Positions 8,272 to 17,132 of a DNA stretch of 64,000 nucleotides are shown piece by piece (the stretch's first letter is position 1; the number at the start of each line of letters is the position of its first letter). Origin of the DNA: UBA1672 sp964351365 (GTDB taxonomy: Bacteria > Pseudomonadota > Alphaproteobacteria > Micavibrionales > Micavibrionaceae). The stretch spans positions 1-64,000 of the forward strand of contig CAYGNP010000014.1 in NCBI GenBank assembly GCA_964351365.1. Reading direction: 5' to 3'. Both the position numbers and the translations under genes were made by a program. The notes under the pieces are model-generated. The model had not been told where the DNA came from, searched no databases, and saw only the letters and a program-made list of their open reading frames with translations.

Positions 8272-9126
8272 ATGCGTATAATGGTTGTGGCGAGTTTATC
8301 ACTTATGATGGGGGCAGCCTTTCTGCCGTTTTCTGCTAGTGCCCAGCTTCCCACTGAAAACGAAGTTCCTGTAACCACCGCTCAGGAGGAGCCTGTTGAG
8401 CTCAGAAAGCTTATTAAATATACGCCTCCTGATCGGCCCAAGGAGCTAGACGCTCTGCCGTTTGATATTCGCAAAGAGGCGATTAAAGAAGCTGCTATTT
8501 CTTTCGGTGCGCGTGGTGGTCTTGCAAAGCGCACTTATGAGATTAGGCAGGAGCTTGATATACGCCAGCGTTATCTTAATAAGATCTTCAACTTTAGCCA
8601 GCTTCTTATCTCTGCCCCTTCCGGGTTTTTGATTGAACCGCCGATCGTAACTGAATCTATGAATGCCATGCTGATTGATCTTGATGGCCAGACTGCGGCT
8701 GTTTCTGATAAAATGTTTAATATTATTCGCAATGCGCGGATCGTTTCGGCGCCTCGCATCTGGAGACAATATTTAGAGCGTGAATGGGGTGAGGTTTTGC
8801 CACCGCCAGATATCCTCACACCTCAAAATAATGAAGAGCGTGTTGTCTGGGCCGAGAATGTAGAGCTTGGATGGAATGCTGGGTATCAGCAAGCTGATGA
8901 GATTTTCAGGGAAGATCTGGCGCGTCTTGAATCAGATTTTCAAGGTATGATTCGTTATCGTTTACTTTTGGCGCAGGGCATGGTTTCTCCACCTTATGCG
9001 CTTCAGATTGATCGCGGTATTACAGGCGGCGGTGATGAAATGCGTGTTGGGGATCGCGCTGTTCAGATTACTGGTGTCCCTGAGCTAATTACCGGAGCAG
9101 AAGAATGGAAGCCCGCAAGCCGGTAA
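8272..9126 (+). CDS. dotC: Type IVB secretion core protein DotC
   Basis: 284 residues with a signal peptide (cleavage about residue 24, SASA|QLP). The body matches DotC/TraI in ELDALPFDIRKEAIKEAAISFGARGGLAKR-type segments, the conserved block APRIWRQYL and the late NVELGWNAGYQQADEIF. DotC is part of the outer-membrane core complex. Legionella DotC is a lipoprotein; here I see no lipobox cysteine, so this one is probably cut by signal peptidase I, a difference worth noting. The 3' end overlaps dotB by 22 bases, which suggests coupled translation. Confidence 0.88.
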   Translation: MRIMVVASLSLMMGAAFLPFSASAQLPTENEVPVTTAQEEPVELRKLIKYTPPDRPKELDALPFDIRKEAIKEAAISFGARGGLAKRTYEIRQELDIRQRYLNKIFNFSQLLISAPSGFLIEPPIVTESMNAMLIDLDGQTAAVSDKMFNIIRNARIVSAPRIWRQYLEREWGEVLPPPDILTPQNNEERVVWAENVELGWNAGYQQADEIFREDLARLESDFQGMIRYRLLLAQGMVSPPYALQIDRGITGGGDEMRVGDRAVQITGVPELITGAEEWKPASR

Positions 9127-10262
9127 GCCTTGTCAAGGCGCGGGACAGTCATGCGAAGACCTGGCCTGATGAGCCCCAGCGCTTTGTGCGTGAGGATGTT
9201 GACGACTTCCTGCTCTGGTGTGTAAAACAAAGTGCCTCCGATATTACGATCCAAAGCGACCGGCCAGTTTATAACGAGATTTCAGGCGAACTTTATCCTG
9301 CAACGTTCAGAGCCATGGATGCTGCTGATATGGCTGTTTTCCTTGAGCGGTTATATGGTGCGGAGGCTCAGGCCCGCCTTGCATCAGGGCGAGATCTTGA
9401 TGTGTCTTACGAGATCAGGCCAGATCGGTATACTCGGATCCGCTTTCGCGTCAATATCACGGCTATATTGAGTAAAGGGCGAGATGGAGCGCAAATTACG
9501 CTTCGTACCCTACCAAGTGAGCCTCCAACCATGCAAGATCTTGGTATAGAAAAGGAAATCATAGATTTCTGGGCGCCACGCCAGGGGCTTGTTATTATCA
9601 CTGGGCCGACGGGTTCAGGAAAAACAACTTTACTCGCGGCTGGCAACCGTATGCTGCTCGAGCGTCCTCGTGGCTGTGGCAAAATGCTGACCTATGAAGC
9701 GCCGATCGAGTATGTATATGATGCAATCCAAAGCCCTCGTTCACTGGTTTCTCAAAGCGAAATTCCGCGACACTTACCCTCTTTTGCTCATGGCATACGT
9801 AATGCCTTACGCCGTAAGCCTGAAATTATCCTTGTCGGGGAAGCGCGGGACCGTGAAACAATCAATGCTTCGATCGAGGCTGCGCAAACGGGGCATGCCG
9901 TTTACACAACGACACATACACTCGGAGTTGCCAATACCGTGCAGCGTATGCTCTCGACCTATGAGATGGAAGAGCGCGAGGAACGTGCGATTGCTCTGAT
10001 GGAGACGTTGCGACTTGTTGTTACGCAGGCGCTTGTCGCCCGTGTCGGCGGTGGGCGTTGTGGTATTCGTGAGTGGATGCAATTTCCCGATGATGTGCGT
10101 GAAAAGCTTATGGATATGCATTTTACCAAGTGGCCGAACGAAATACAGCGTATGTTGCCGCAATATGGTCAAAGCATGGAACGCTCTGCAGCGAAGGCTT
10201 TTGATGAGAATTTGATTGATCGCCGGAGTTATCTGTTGTTGTCTTCCAGTACGGGTGCTTAA
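9105..10262 (+). CDS. dotB: Type IVB secretion ATPase DotB
   Basis: 385 residues, the usual DotB/TraJ length (Legionella DotB 377). An N-terminal PAS-like region (about 25-140; SASDITIQSDRPVYNEISGE) leads into a VirB11/PilT-type ATPase core. Walker A GPTGSGKTT is at about 167-175, an Asp box precedes it, a His box-type segment TGHAVYTTTHT is at about 265-275, and Walker B is IILVGEARD. DotB is a cytoplasmic hexamer that docks on DotO and energises secretion. It starts inside the end of dotC. Confidence 0.93.
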   Translation: MEARKPVSLVKARDSHAKTWPDEPQRFVREDVDDFLLWCVKQSASDITIQSDRPVYNEISGELYPATFRAMDAADMAVFLERLYGAEAQARLASGRDLDVSYEIRPDRYTRIRFRVNITAILSKGRDGAQITLRTLPSEPPTMQDLGIEKEIIDFWAPRQGLVIITGPTGSGKTTLLAAGNRMLLERPRGCGKMLTYEAPIEYVYDAIQSPRSLVSQSEIPRHLPSFAHGIRNALRRKPEIILVGEARDRETINASIEAAQTGHAVYTTTHTLGVANTVQRMLSTYEMEEREERAIALMETLRLVVTQALVARVGGGRCGIREWMQFPDDVREKLMDMHFTKWPNEIQRMLPQYGQSMERSAAKAFDENLIDRRSYLLLSSSTGA

Positions 10263-10323
10263 TTTGATTTTTTAATAAAAATTCTATATTTTTAATGTAT
10301 TATGATTTTGAGGGTATTTTTGA

Positions 10324-10623
10324 ATGGTAAGAGAAATTGAGAATATTCAGGCTAAGTTAGGTACGCACTGGCGGGATTCTATGCGCCCTATCCGCTTCTT
10401 CAGTTTTGATGCCCGCGTTGCCTTTCTTATTCCTGTTTGGCTCGTTTACCTTCGGTGGTCTACAATTATTCTCTCTGTTATTGTTTTTTATGTGTTTAAA
10501 ATGCTGGAAAATAAAGGTTTGACCTTTCCTGCAGCCCTCAGGGCCCTTCGTGTGTGGCTTTTTGGGCGTGCACGTCCAGGTATTCCCGGCATGTCTAATC
10601 ATAAATTTGTTGATTACGGTTAA
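10324..10623 (+). CDS. icmT: Type IVB secretion protein IcmT
   Basis: 99 residues. The N-terminal HWRDSMRPIRFFSFDARVAF and the Pro-rich AALRALRVWLFGRARPG end match IcmT/TraK, which is 86 residues in Legionella. Two closely spaced hydrophobic segments (about 36-60) make a membrane hairpin. IcmT is a small essential inner-membrane component of Dot/Icm and is found beside dotB in several systems. It lies 61 bases downstream of dotB on the same strand. In Legionella icmT is followed by icmS; here icmS is absent and the TcpQ-domain gene follows. Confidence 0.88.
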   Translation: MVREIENIQAKLGTHWRDSMRPIRFFSFDARVAFLIPVWLVYLRWSTIILSVIVFYVFKMLENKGLTFPAALRALRVWLFGRARPGIPGMSNHKFVDYG

Positions 10624-10740
10624 AACTCATTTTACCCCTTATATTCAGATGATGTTCATGAATTTTGGCTTGTTTTATAAGTGTTACAAAGATATTCTTA
10701 AAAAATCTGTATTTTTTACAGACTAGATTGGAAATAGGCC

Positions 10741-13443
10741 ATGGTTTTTAAAAATAAATTTTTTCTTTTATCGTCTTGTGGGTGTGTGCTTTGCGCTTTG
10801 CTCTCCTTAACGGCGCCCGTGCGAGCAGGGTTTGAGTGGACGCCTCCGGCTACAGCAGAAGAGCCTATGCCGCGTGTTGCTCCTGAGCCTGTTCAGCCTG
10901 CTACCCCCGTTGTTACTGATCATGTTGCCCCTGCGCCAAAAAGAACTGTAGAAGTAATTGATAACACTGTTCCAGCGCCTGCGCAGCCAGAAAAGGCCTC
11001 TGTGCCAAAAATGGATGTTAAGAAGCATAAGGATTCTAGCCTTGAGGCAGAAGAGCCCGTGATAGAGGTTGTTGATAAGATTAAAGAGCCGGGCGCAGAA
11101 GATCCCATACCTCCCGCACCAGCGCCTGAACCCAATATATCTGGGTCTTCCACACGTAGCGTTATCACCCCTGATCCTGAGGCTGAACTGTCTAAGGAGT
11201 CTGTATCTCTGCCTGTAGCGGATGATGTTGCTCCTGCGCCTCCTCCTATAGAGGTTATAGATTGGAACGCTCCGGCTGAACAACGTGAAAGCAACGATGG
11301 CCCTATTGACCTAAAGATTGAGTCTTTTCCAGAAAAAAGCTCTTCGTCCTCATTGACGCCAGGAAAAGCGGTTATTCTATCTGGCAACGAAGAGCCGCTC
11401 GAGACCCAGTCTTTTCGCGCAGATGAAAAAAAAACAGCACCTATTATTATCGAAAATCATGAAAATAAAGAGGTAAAGAAACAATTAGCTGTCAGAGAAA
11501 GTGAGATTTCTACTCGCTTGTCTAGTGAAAGTCCGCTGATTTCATCAGAAAAAGATGGCGGGGAAATTGTCAAAAAGCCTCTAGCTGAACCCCTTACAGA
11601 AAAAAAAACGAAGTTTTCTAATGCTGAAGACAAGCCAAATGTCGCATTAGATTCACGCTTATCGTCTTCAAAACATATTGATATGCCTGTAACCGATAAA
11701 AATCAGGTCGTTTTGTCCGATGAGGTTCCTTCCTATGCGCCTGAAAAGATGGAAAAGGCTGCTTCCGACTCTGATTTTCCAGTAAAACGCGCAGAAAAAA
11801 CCGCAGAAAATGACTCTGTAACCCCTAAACGGTCTGCCCCTGTTGATATAAAGCTCTATCCTAAAGAAGATTCTCCTCAAGATATGTCGAAGCAATCACA
11901 GGCTGTTTTGCCTTCTGATATTAGAAAAGATATAGGCGAACTTAGCGAAAAGGACGTAATTGTCAAAGATATTGAAAAAGCCCATGTTGAAGACATTTTC
12001 TGGATACCGCCAGAACAGTTTAATGTTATTGAGGGATTTGGCGATGATATGCCTCTAGCCCTTGCACTACGTCAGATTGTTCCTCCGCGCTATGCTTTTG
12101 TATTTGGCGATAAAATCAACCCTGGTATGCTTGTATCATGGCGGGGTGGCAAGGCTTGGAATCTTGTGCTTGAAGATGCGCTCAAGCCTCTTGGTATGCA
12201 GTTTGAAATGCAGCGCGGCACTTTAATTTCTATCAGCTCTGTCCGGGATCAGGCAACACCTTCAGCCGTTAAAAAAAGTACTCCGGCTCTAAAAAGTGCT
12301 GCGGTTAAGAATGTTGGTGAACCCAGCGAGTTTGTGGAAGAAGAGCACGATAGCGTATCTTACGGTACACTTGCAACAGCATCAGATCTTGATGACCTTG
12401 GCAAGCCTGATGAGCAAAATAACAAGTCACACGAACAAAAAAACGTTGAGCCAGTGGTTTTTGATAATACTGCGCGTGCGCGTAAACCTAAGCCATCGTC
12501 AATTGATACGTCTGCGTCCTCGCCTCTTGATGAAATTTACAAGGGTCCTGAGACGCACGCCCCTGCGCCACGCGCTCCTGCTGCTCAATTGAATGAGGGA
12601 TTGTCAGAAGAGAGCAAAATGCCTCAATCTCATTTGTTACAGCCTTCGCCTGGTGAAAAAAAAAAGGAAGCTGAATCCTCTGTAAATTCATTAAACGAAT
12701 ATATTGTTCATCCCCAAAGCCAATCTGTTCTCTCTGTTCATAACATTAATGCGGCACAAATTGCTGCTGCGGTTGAACCTTCAAGCGGTCCTGAGCGTGA
12801 TCCGTTTTTGGACTCTGCTGCTATCATAGAGGCTCTGCCTTCTGATTCTGTTAAACTGTCAGACGCGCCAACAGATTCAGCCCATAACACTGAGAGCTTG
12901 CTTACCTCAGCGGCATTTACGCCTGAGGAAAAAGAGACCATTTTCTGGAATGCGACAAATGTCATTCCCCCTCTTATGCGTAAATCCTCCCATGATGATT
13001 TGGATCTGTCTGCACCGATTTCTCTCGAGCTTGCAACGCTGTCATTACATGAGCAAGCTCCCAGAGAAAATGATCTTGAACATGCAGGACACGTTACTGA
13101 AAAAGCTGTTCAAATTGAAATAATCGAGCCCGAAATGGCGTTTGTAAAACCTGCCGTTTTATCCACTTTTCGGAAAATCCCAAGTGACAAAATTCTCATC
13201 TGGGAAGCAAGAAGAGGTGATAATCTTAAAAAAATCATTTCAGAATGGGCAAAAATCGAAAATATCGAGCTGGTCTGGACTGATGACAAGGAATATAAAG
13301 TTGATAAGGATGTTTTTATTAGTGGCACCTTTCAAAATGCGGTTGATGTTCTTGTGACAAAAAGTGTGCGTAATCCACCTGCGTATATGCTTGAACTTAA
13401 AGACAGCTATTCGCTCAGAATTGGTGAGGGCGAGTCGCTATAA
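10741..13443 (+). CDS. Large exported protein with two TcpQ-like domains
   Basis: 900 residues with a signal peptide (cleavage about residue 30, PVRA|GFEW). Two similar small domains lie far apart: about 425-500 (MPLALALRQIVPPRYAFVFG, then W-x-G-G-KAWNLVLEDALKPLG) and about 820-900 (ILIWEARRGDNLKKIISEWA, then FISGTFQNAVDVLV). Both resemble the TcpQ C-terminal domain family (PilL/TcpQ, secretin-associated). The rest (30-420 and 505-810) is low-complexity, rich in Pro, Glu, Ser and Lys, and probably disordered and able to span the periplasm. It follows icmT on the same strand and ends 6 bases inside the opposing flgL. It may be an outer-membrane or peptidoglycan-spanning part of this Dot/Icm system. 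The TcpQ match is moderate and the role is inferred from position. Confidence 0.65.
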   Translation: MVFKNKFFLLSSCGCVLCALLSLTAPVRAGFEWTPPATAEEPMPRVAPEPVQPATPVVTDHVAPAPKRTVEVIDNTVPAPAQPEKASVPKMDVKKHKDSSLEAEEPVIEVVDKIKEPGAEDPIPPAPAPEPNISGSSTRSVITPDPEAELSKESVSLPVADDVAPAPPPIEVIDWNAPAEQRESNDGPIDLKIESFPEKSSSSSLTPGKAVILSGNEEPLETQSFRADEKKTAPIIIENHENKEVKKQLAVRESEISTRLSSESPLISSEKDGGEIVKKPLAEPLTEKKTKFSNAEDKPNVALDSRLSSSKHIDMPVTDKNQVVLSDEVPSYAPEKMEKAASDSDFPVKRAEKTAENDSVTPKRSAPVDIKLYPKEDSPQDMSKQSQAVLPSDIRKDIGELSEKDVIVKDIEKAHVEDIFWIPPEQFNVIEGFGDDMPLALALRQIVPPRYAFVFGDKINPGMLVSWRGGKAWNLVLEDALKPLGMQFEMQRGTLISISSVRDQATPSAVKKSTPALKSAAVKNVGEPSEFVEEEHDSVSYGTLATASDLDDLGKPDEQNNKSHEQKNVEPVVFDNTARARKPKPSSIDTSASSPLDEIYKGPETHAPAPRAPAAQLNEGLSEESKMPQSHLLQPSPGEKKKEAESSVNSLNEYIVHPQSQSVLSVHNINAAQIAAAVEPSSGPERDPFLDSAAIIEALPSDSVKLSDAPTDSAHNTESLLTSAAFTPEEKETIFWNATNVIPPLMRKSSHDDLDLSAPISLELATLSLHEQAPRENDLEHAGHVTEKAVQIEIIEPEMAFVKPAVLSTFRKIPSDKILIWEARRGDNLKKIISEWAKIENIELVWTDDKEYKVDKDVFISGTFQNAVDVLVTKSVRNPPAYMLELKDSYSLRIGEGESL

Positions 13444-14631
13444 GAAGTTAATGAGGCTGAGCCTTTGTGTAATTGCCGTTACGCTGAAAGACGCCTCAAG
13501 CTGCGTTTGCAGCGTTGTCAGACGAACGGCGACCTCACTGGAGTCAATATCTTCTATATCACCTATTGTATTCAGTAAGAGCTGGCGCTGATCGTCTTGT
13601 GATTTGCTTGTTTCATTGGCCTGTGCGCGTACTGTTTCAAGGCGGAACCTAATCGTATCAATTTCATCAATAGAATTTTGTACGCGCGTTGTCATTCCAT
13701 TATAGAGTGCGTAAAAATTTTCCTGCTGCTCGCGGGCTGTTGTGCCCGGTGCGCCCTCTACGTCAGGTACGCCGGGGAAAACGCCGTTCTCATAGACATC
13801 AACGATTGGAGAAAAATTCTCGTTTCTGATAACGGACATTACGACCATAATGTTTCTTAATGCCTCTTCGTTTGCCAACGTCGTATATTCGAACTCAGAA
13901 CCCTCACTTGCACGAATAAATACTTTACCGGCGTTATTGTTACTCAGAGAGGAAGAGAAACCGACTGTGGTATCTGTTATCGCATCCGGGTTTCCATTCA
14001 GCGCCGTTCCATCAAAAAGATCTGCAAGAAGATCATCGGTCGTTATTGCTCCGCTCTTCCATTGCGTGAGCAAAGTACTGATCGAGGCATCTAGCGTGCC
14101 ATTATCCGTGTAAGGCCTCTGAGCGCTGTCTGCGCCGGCTAAAAGATAGCGATCTCCCTCTTTTGCGTTCATCAAATCGCCAAGAAAGCCAAACAAGCTA
14201 TTTGCATGATCAATAACAGCCTGGAGCGCAGTATCAACCTCGCGTGATGTATTCCCGACCACTATTGCGTCATTTTCTGTTGTGAGAGGATCATCAAAAA
14301 AAACATCTTCACCTCTTTGGTGGTTTCCTTCCTGAATAAAATTAATAAGAGAATTTGAAAACTCCTCAGTTTGAGCTTGGAATTCTCCGACGGAGGCCAG
14401 CATGAGATTTATTGTAACGTCTGCGCGCTTTATATTGCCGGAAAAAATCTCAAGGGATGATAAATTTGTTCGCGAACGTACGGAGGTCAGCGCATCAACA
14501 TCAAGACCTGAATAAGACTGCGTCTTTTTCCCTGTCGCAAGCTGCGTGGAGAGATCAGAGAAATTTAACTGCTGGGTTTTAATATTCTCAATTTGTCTGA
14601 TGGCCTGTGCTAGCGTTGATACACCTGTCAT
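13438..14631 (-). CDS. flgL: Flagellar hook-filament junction protein FlgL
   Basis: 397 residues with a flagellin-type N-terminal helix (STLAQAIRQIENIKTQQLNFSDL, QLATGKK) and C-terminal helix (NTIGDIEDIDSSEVAVRLTTLQTQLEASF), the paired D0/D1 layout of FlgL/HAP3. The centre (about 150-300) contains the DLMNAKEGDRYLLAG motif seen in FlgL and flagellin relatives. FlgL joins the hook-associated protein FlgK to the filament. It is last in the minus-strand block, 17 bases after flgK, and converges with the TcpQ-domain gene with a 6-base overlap. No other flagellar genes are in the window, so the pair is isolated inside a secretion locus. Confidence 0.88.
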   Translation of the reverse strand: MTGVSTLAQAIRQIENIKTQQLNFSDLSTQLATGKKTQSYSGLDVDALTSVRSRTNLSSLEIFSGNIKRADVTINLMLASVGEFQAQTEEFSNSLINFIQEGNHQRGEDVFFDDPLTTENDAIVVGNTSREVDTALQAVIDHANSLFGFLGDLMNAKEGDRYLLAGADSAQRPYTDNGTLDASISTLLTQWKSGAITTDDLLADLFDGTALNGNPDAITDTTVGFSSSLSNNNAGKVFIRASEGSEFEYTTLANEEALRNIMVVMSVIRNENFSPIVDVYENGVFPGVPDVEGAPGTTAREQQENFYALYNGMTTRVQNSIDEIDTIRFRLETVRAQANETSKSQDDQRQLLLNTIGDIEDIDSSEVAVRLTTLQTQLEASFSVTAITQRLSLINFL

Positions 14632-14648
14632 TTTCGTTCATCCTTCTT

Positions 14649-17045
14649 TTACAAAACGTTTAAAAGTTCGTCAAAAATTTCGTTAATCACTGTAATCACT
14701 CTTGCAGACGCAGAGTACGCCGTCTGGATAACGATAAGATTACCAAGCTCTTCATCAATATTGACAGCGGAGCGGTTGAGAGATTGCTGCTCCAGAAGGC
14801 CTCGCAGAGACTCTTCGTCAGCGCCGCGCTGCTGAAACAATGCAAGCTCCTGTGCTACGTTACTGATAATTTTTTGCGAAAAATCGCGCAATGTTTGTGA
14901 TGCCGTGATCTGGGTTTCAATGTCTGCCGCGGGGCCGAGAAACTGCTCTCTAAAGGGAATAAAAACGCCACTTCCGGCTTGTGTTTCGGATTGATAGAGA
15001 ATTTCGTTTATTGGTGAGAATTCGTCAATTACGCCCGGGGAAGGAACTGTGTAGGTTCCAAAAAGTGCCTGTGCAATATTTACACCATCATCCAGACTTG
15101 TGCGGCCAAGCGCAGTCCCCGCGAGCGATGCGCCGCTTGTTTGAAACGGGCCACCGATTACTCTCAGGTCACCACCGAAATCAGGATTAATAAAACTGTT
15201 ACCAGGGCGAAGAGATAAAAAACCATCTGCGTCAATTTGAGCCGCAAGGCCCTCTACTGCATTCAGCTTTGCCAGCAATTCAGTTTCCGTGTCTGTTGGC
15301 GCTATAACTATCCTTGATGGTGCATTATTACCAACCTGTACATCAAAATATGGGTCTTTTGCAGATGTTGTGCCCAGAGCCAGCCCAACGAAAGCAAGCC
15401 CTTGCGCAGAAATCGGCTCGGCAGGGCTTGTTGCGATGGTTATATCACCTCGGCTTTCAATGAGAAGTTGACCGTTCGCATCAACGGATACGCTTGCACC
15501 AAAATCGGCGAGTGCACCTGCAAAATCAGGGTCTGCTGTGATGTGATTGACAAGGTCCTGCGCTGCGTTCACTCCGGATGCCGCAACTGTTCGTAAATCA
15601 ATTTCTATGTCATATGGTCCGGCGCCAAAATCAGGATCATCAAATCGAAGGATAAATGTATCGGTTTCTGCTGCACCTGATCCAAATACCGGAACCCCGC
15701 CTGCAGTTACGATATCTGCAACACTTGCAAAATTAGTTAAGGCTATGCCGGTTGTGACTGTATTGGTTGAAGCGAGCCCAAGCCAATCCTGAATTGTTGT
15801 TCCTCCGGTTGCTGCTGCTCTTATATCAATGGATGTAGCGGGGTCTGTATTTGCCGCTAACTGATAATCTACGGGACCAAATGTGTATTCAATAATTCTG
15901 CGCAGTACGTCGTTTGCCCCACTTTGTAATGTACCGCCTGCCGTTCCTGTCTGAATAAGGTTGCGGTTATTTATGACCAGCGAATTGACTTGTAGATTTG
16001 AGGCAAATCCAACATATTCAACAGGTGTGGGCGGGTTTGTTGTCGGGTTTGGTGGTGTGTCTAATGGAACGGTACCGGACTGATCTGTGAAAAGTCTCAA
16101 GCCCTGCTGATCGAAACGAGTGGCCAGTTTATGTGCAAGTTCATCCAGCTGTGCAATTTGCTTGGGAAAGGTTTGATCGCGTAAGGCCAAAAGCCCACCT
16201 AAGCGCCCGCCAATATTACGTTGTGTTATATCGGGCGCATTTGCATTATCTGCAGGATCCCCAACGGTTACCGCTGCTGCCGTTGCTGGGTAGGCATTTG
16301 ATGCCGACAGGGGCGTGGGATTAAAGACAAGCTCCGTCACTGTCTCGCCTGCAAGCTCCACGCCCTGTTTTGTTTGCACCACCACGACCCCGTCGCCTCG
16401 TGAGAACACACTGACATCAATATATTCCGAGAGATTTGATATCGCCTGGTCACGTTGATCTTCAGTGTTGGCGACTGTTCTGCCAGATAGATTTGCGAAC
16501 CGTATCTGGCTGTTGAGATCTGCGATTTGTATCAATAGATTGTTGATGTTTTCAACAACCGTCTCTGCTTCACTTTGGACGTCATTTCGCAGTGTTGTGT
16601 AAAAATCGGCGAGGTCATTAATTTTATTTGCGGTATCTTGTGCCTGATCTACGACATCAGAGAGGAGGAACTGGTTATCTGGTGCGTTGGCTAGGGCAGA
16701 GAATGTGTCTTGTAGCTTACCGATTTCGGCGGCGACGGAAATATTCGCATCGGGAGCGCCATGGAATTGGTCAATGCGCGTTAAATATGTTTCCTGCACG
16801 CCATAAAAGCTGACTGAGCTAACCTGTGTCCAGAGGTCGCGTTCAAGGCGTAAATCAACATTTCTTGTGATTGTGCCCCCTAATACACCGATTGAGCGTC
16901 CATCAACCGCTTGAGTGCTCTGGGGTAATATTTTCCGTGTAAATCCTTCCGTGCCAACATTTGCAATATTGTTTGAAATCACATCAATCTGTTGCTGGTT
17001 CACGCGTAAACCAGATAGAGCAGTCGATAAGCTTGATACTCCCAT
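14649..17045 (-). CDS. flgK: Flagellar hook-associated protein FlgK
   Basis: 798 residues, longer than enteric FlgK (about 550). The first 60 residues (SSLSTALSGLRVNQQQIDVISNNIANV, then GFTRK) are the flagellar rod/hook family signature, and the end (NIDEELGNLIVIQTAYSASARVI, then INEIFDELLNVL) is the FlgK C-terminal signature. The extra length lies in the variable centre (about 300-680), rich in Gly, Ala and Asp and probably surface exposed. It starts 87 bases after the end of the five-paralogue array and is followed 17 bases later by flgL, so it could be read from the array promoter or from its own in the 87-base gap. Confidence 0.92.
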   Translation of the reverse strand: MGVSSLSTALSGLRVNQQQIDVISNNIANVGTEGFTRKILPQSTQAVDGRSIGVLGGTITRNVDLRLERDLWTQVSSVSFYGVQETYLTRIDQFHGAPDANISVAAEIGKLQDTFSALANAPDNQFLLSDVVDQAQDTANKINDLADFYTTLRNDVQSEAETVVENINNLLIQIADLNSQIRFANLSGRTVANTEDQRDQAISNLSEYIDVSVFSRGDGVVVVQTKQGVELAGETVTELVFNPTPLSASNAYPATAAAVTVGDPADNANAPDITQRNIGGRLGGLLALRDQTFPKQIAQLDELAHKLATRFDQQGLRLFTDQSGTVPLDTPPNPTTNPPTPVEYVGFASNLQVNSLVINNRNLIQTGTAGGTLQSGANDVLRRIIEYTFGPVDYQLAANTDPATSIDIRAAATGGTTIQDWLGLASTNTVTTGIALTNFASVADIVTAGGVPVFGSGAAETDTFILRFDDPDFGAGPYDIEIDLRTVAASGVNAAQDLVNHITADPDFAGALADFGASVSVDANGQLLIESRGDITIATSPAEPISAQGLAFVGLALGTTSAKDPYFDVQVGNNAPSRIVIAPTDTETELLAKLNAVEGLAAQIDADGFLSLRPGNSFINPDFGGDLRVIGGPFQTSGASLAGTALGRTSLDDGVNIAQALFGTYTVPSPGVIDEFSPINEILYQSETQAGSGVFIPFREQFLGPAADIETQITASQTLRDFSQKIISNVAQELALFQQRGADEESLRGLLEQQSLNRSAVNIDEELGNLIVIQTAYSASARVITVINEIFDELLNVL

Positions 17046-17132
17046 GGATTTCCTCGTTCATATCGTCGTTTAAAAAATCCATCTTGTGTGGATCAATAAT
17101 CCGATATGCAAAGATAATGCCAATAAGAGATT

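Noticed and set aside
10741..13443. 900-residue protein as IcmX or DotK
   Set aside because: Length, the two TcpQ-like domains and the low-complexity linkers fit neither; DotK has an OmpA-like domain that is not seen here.
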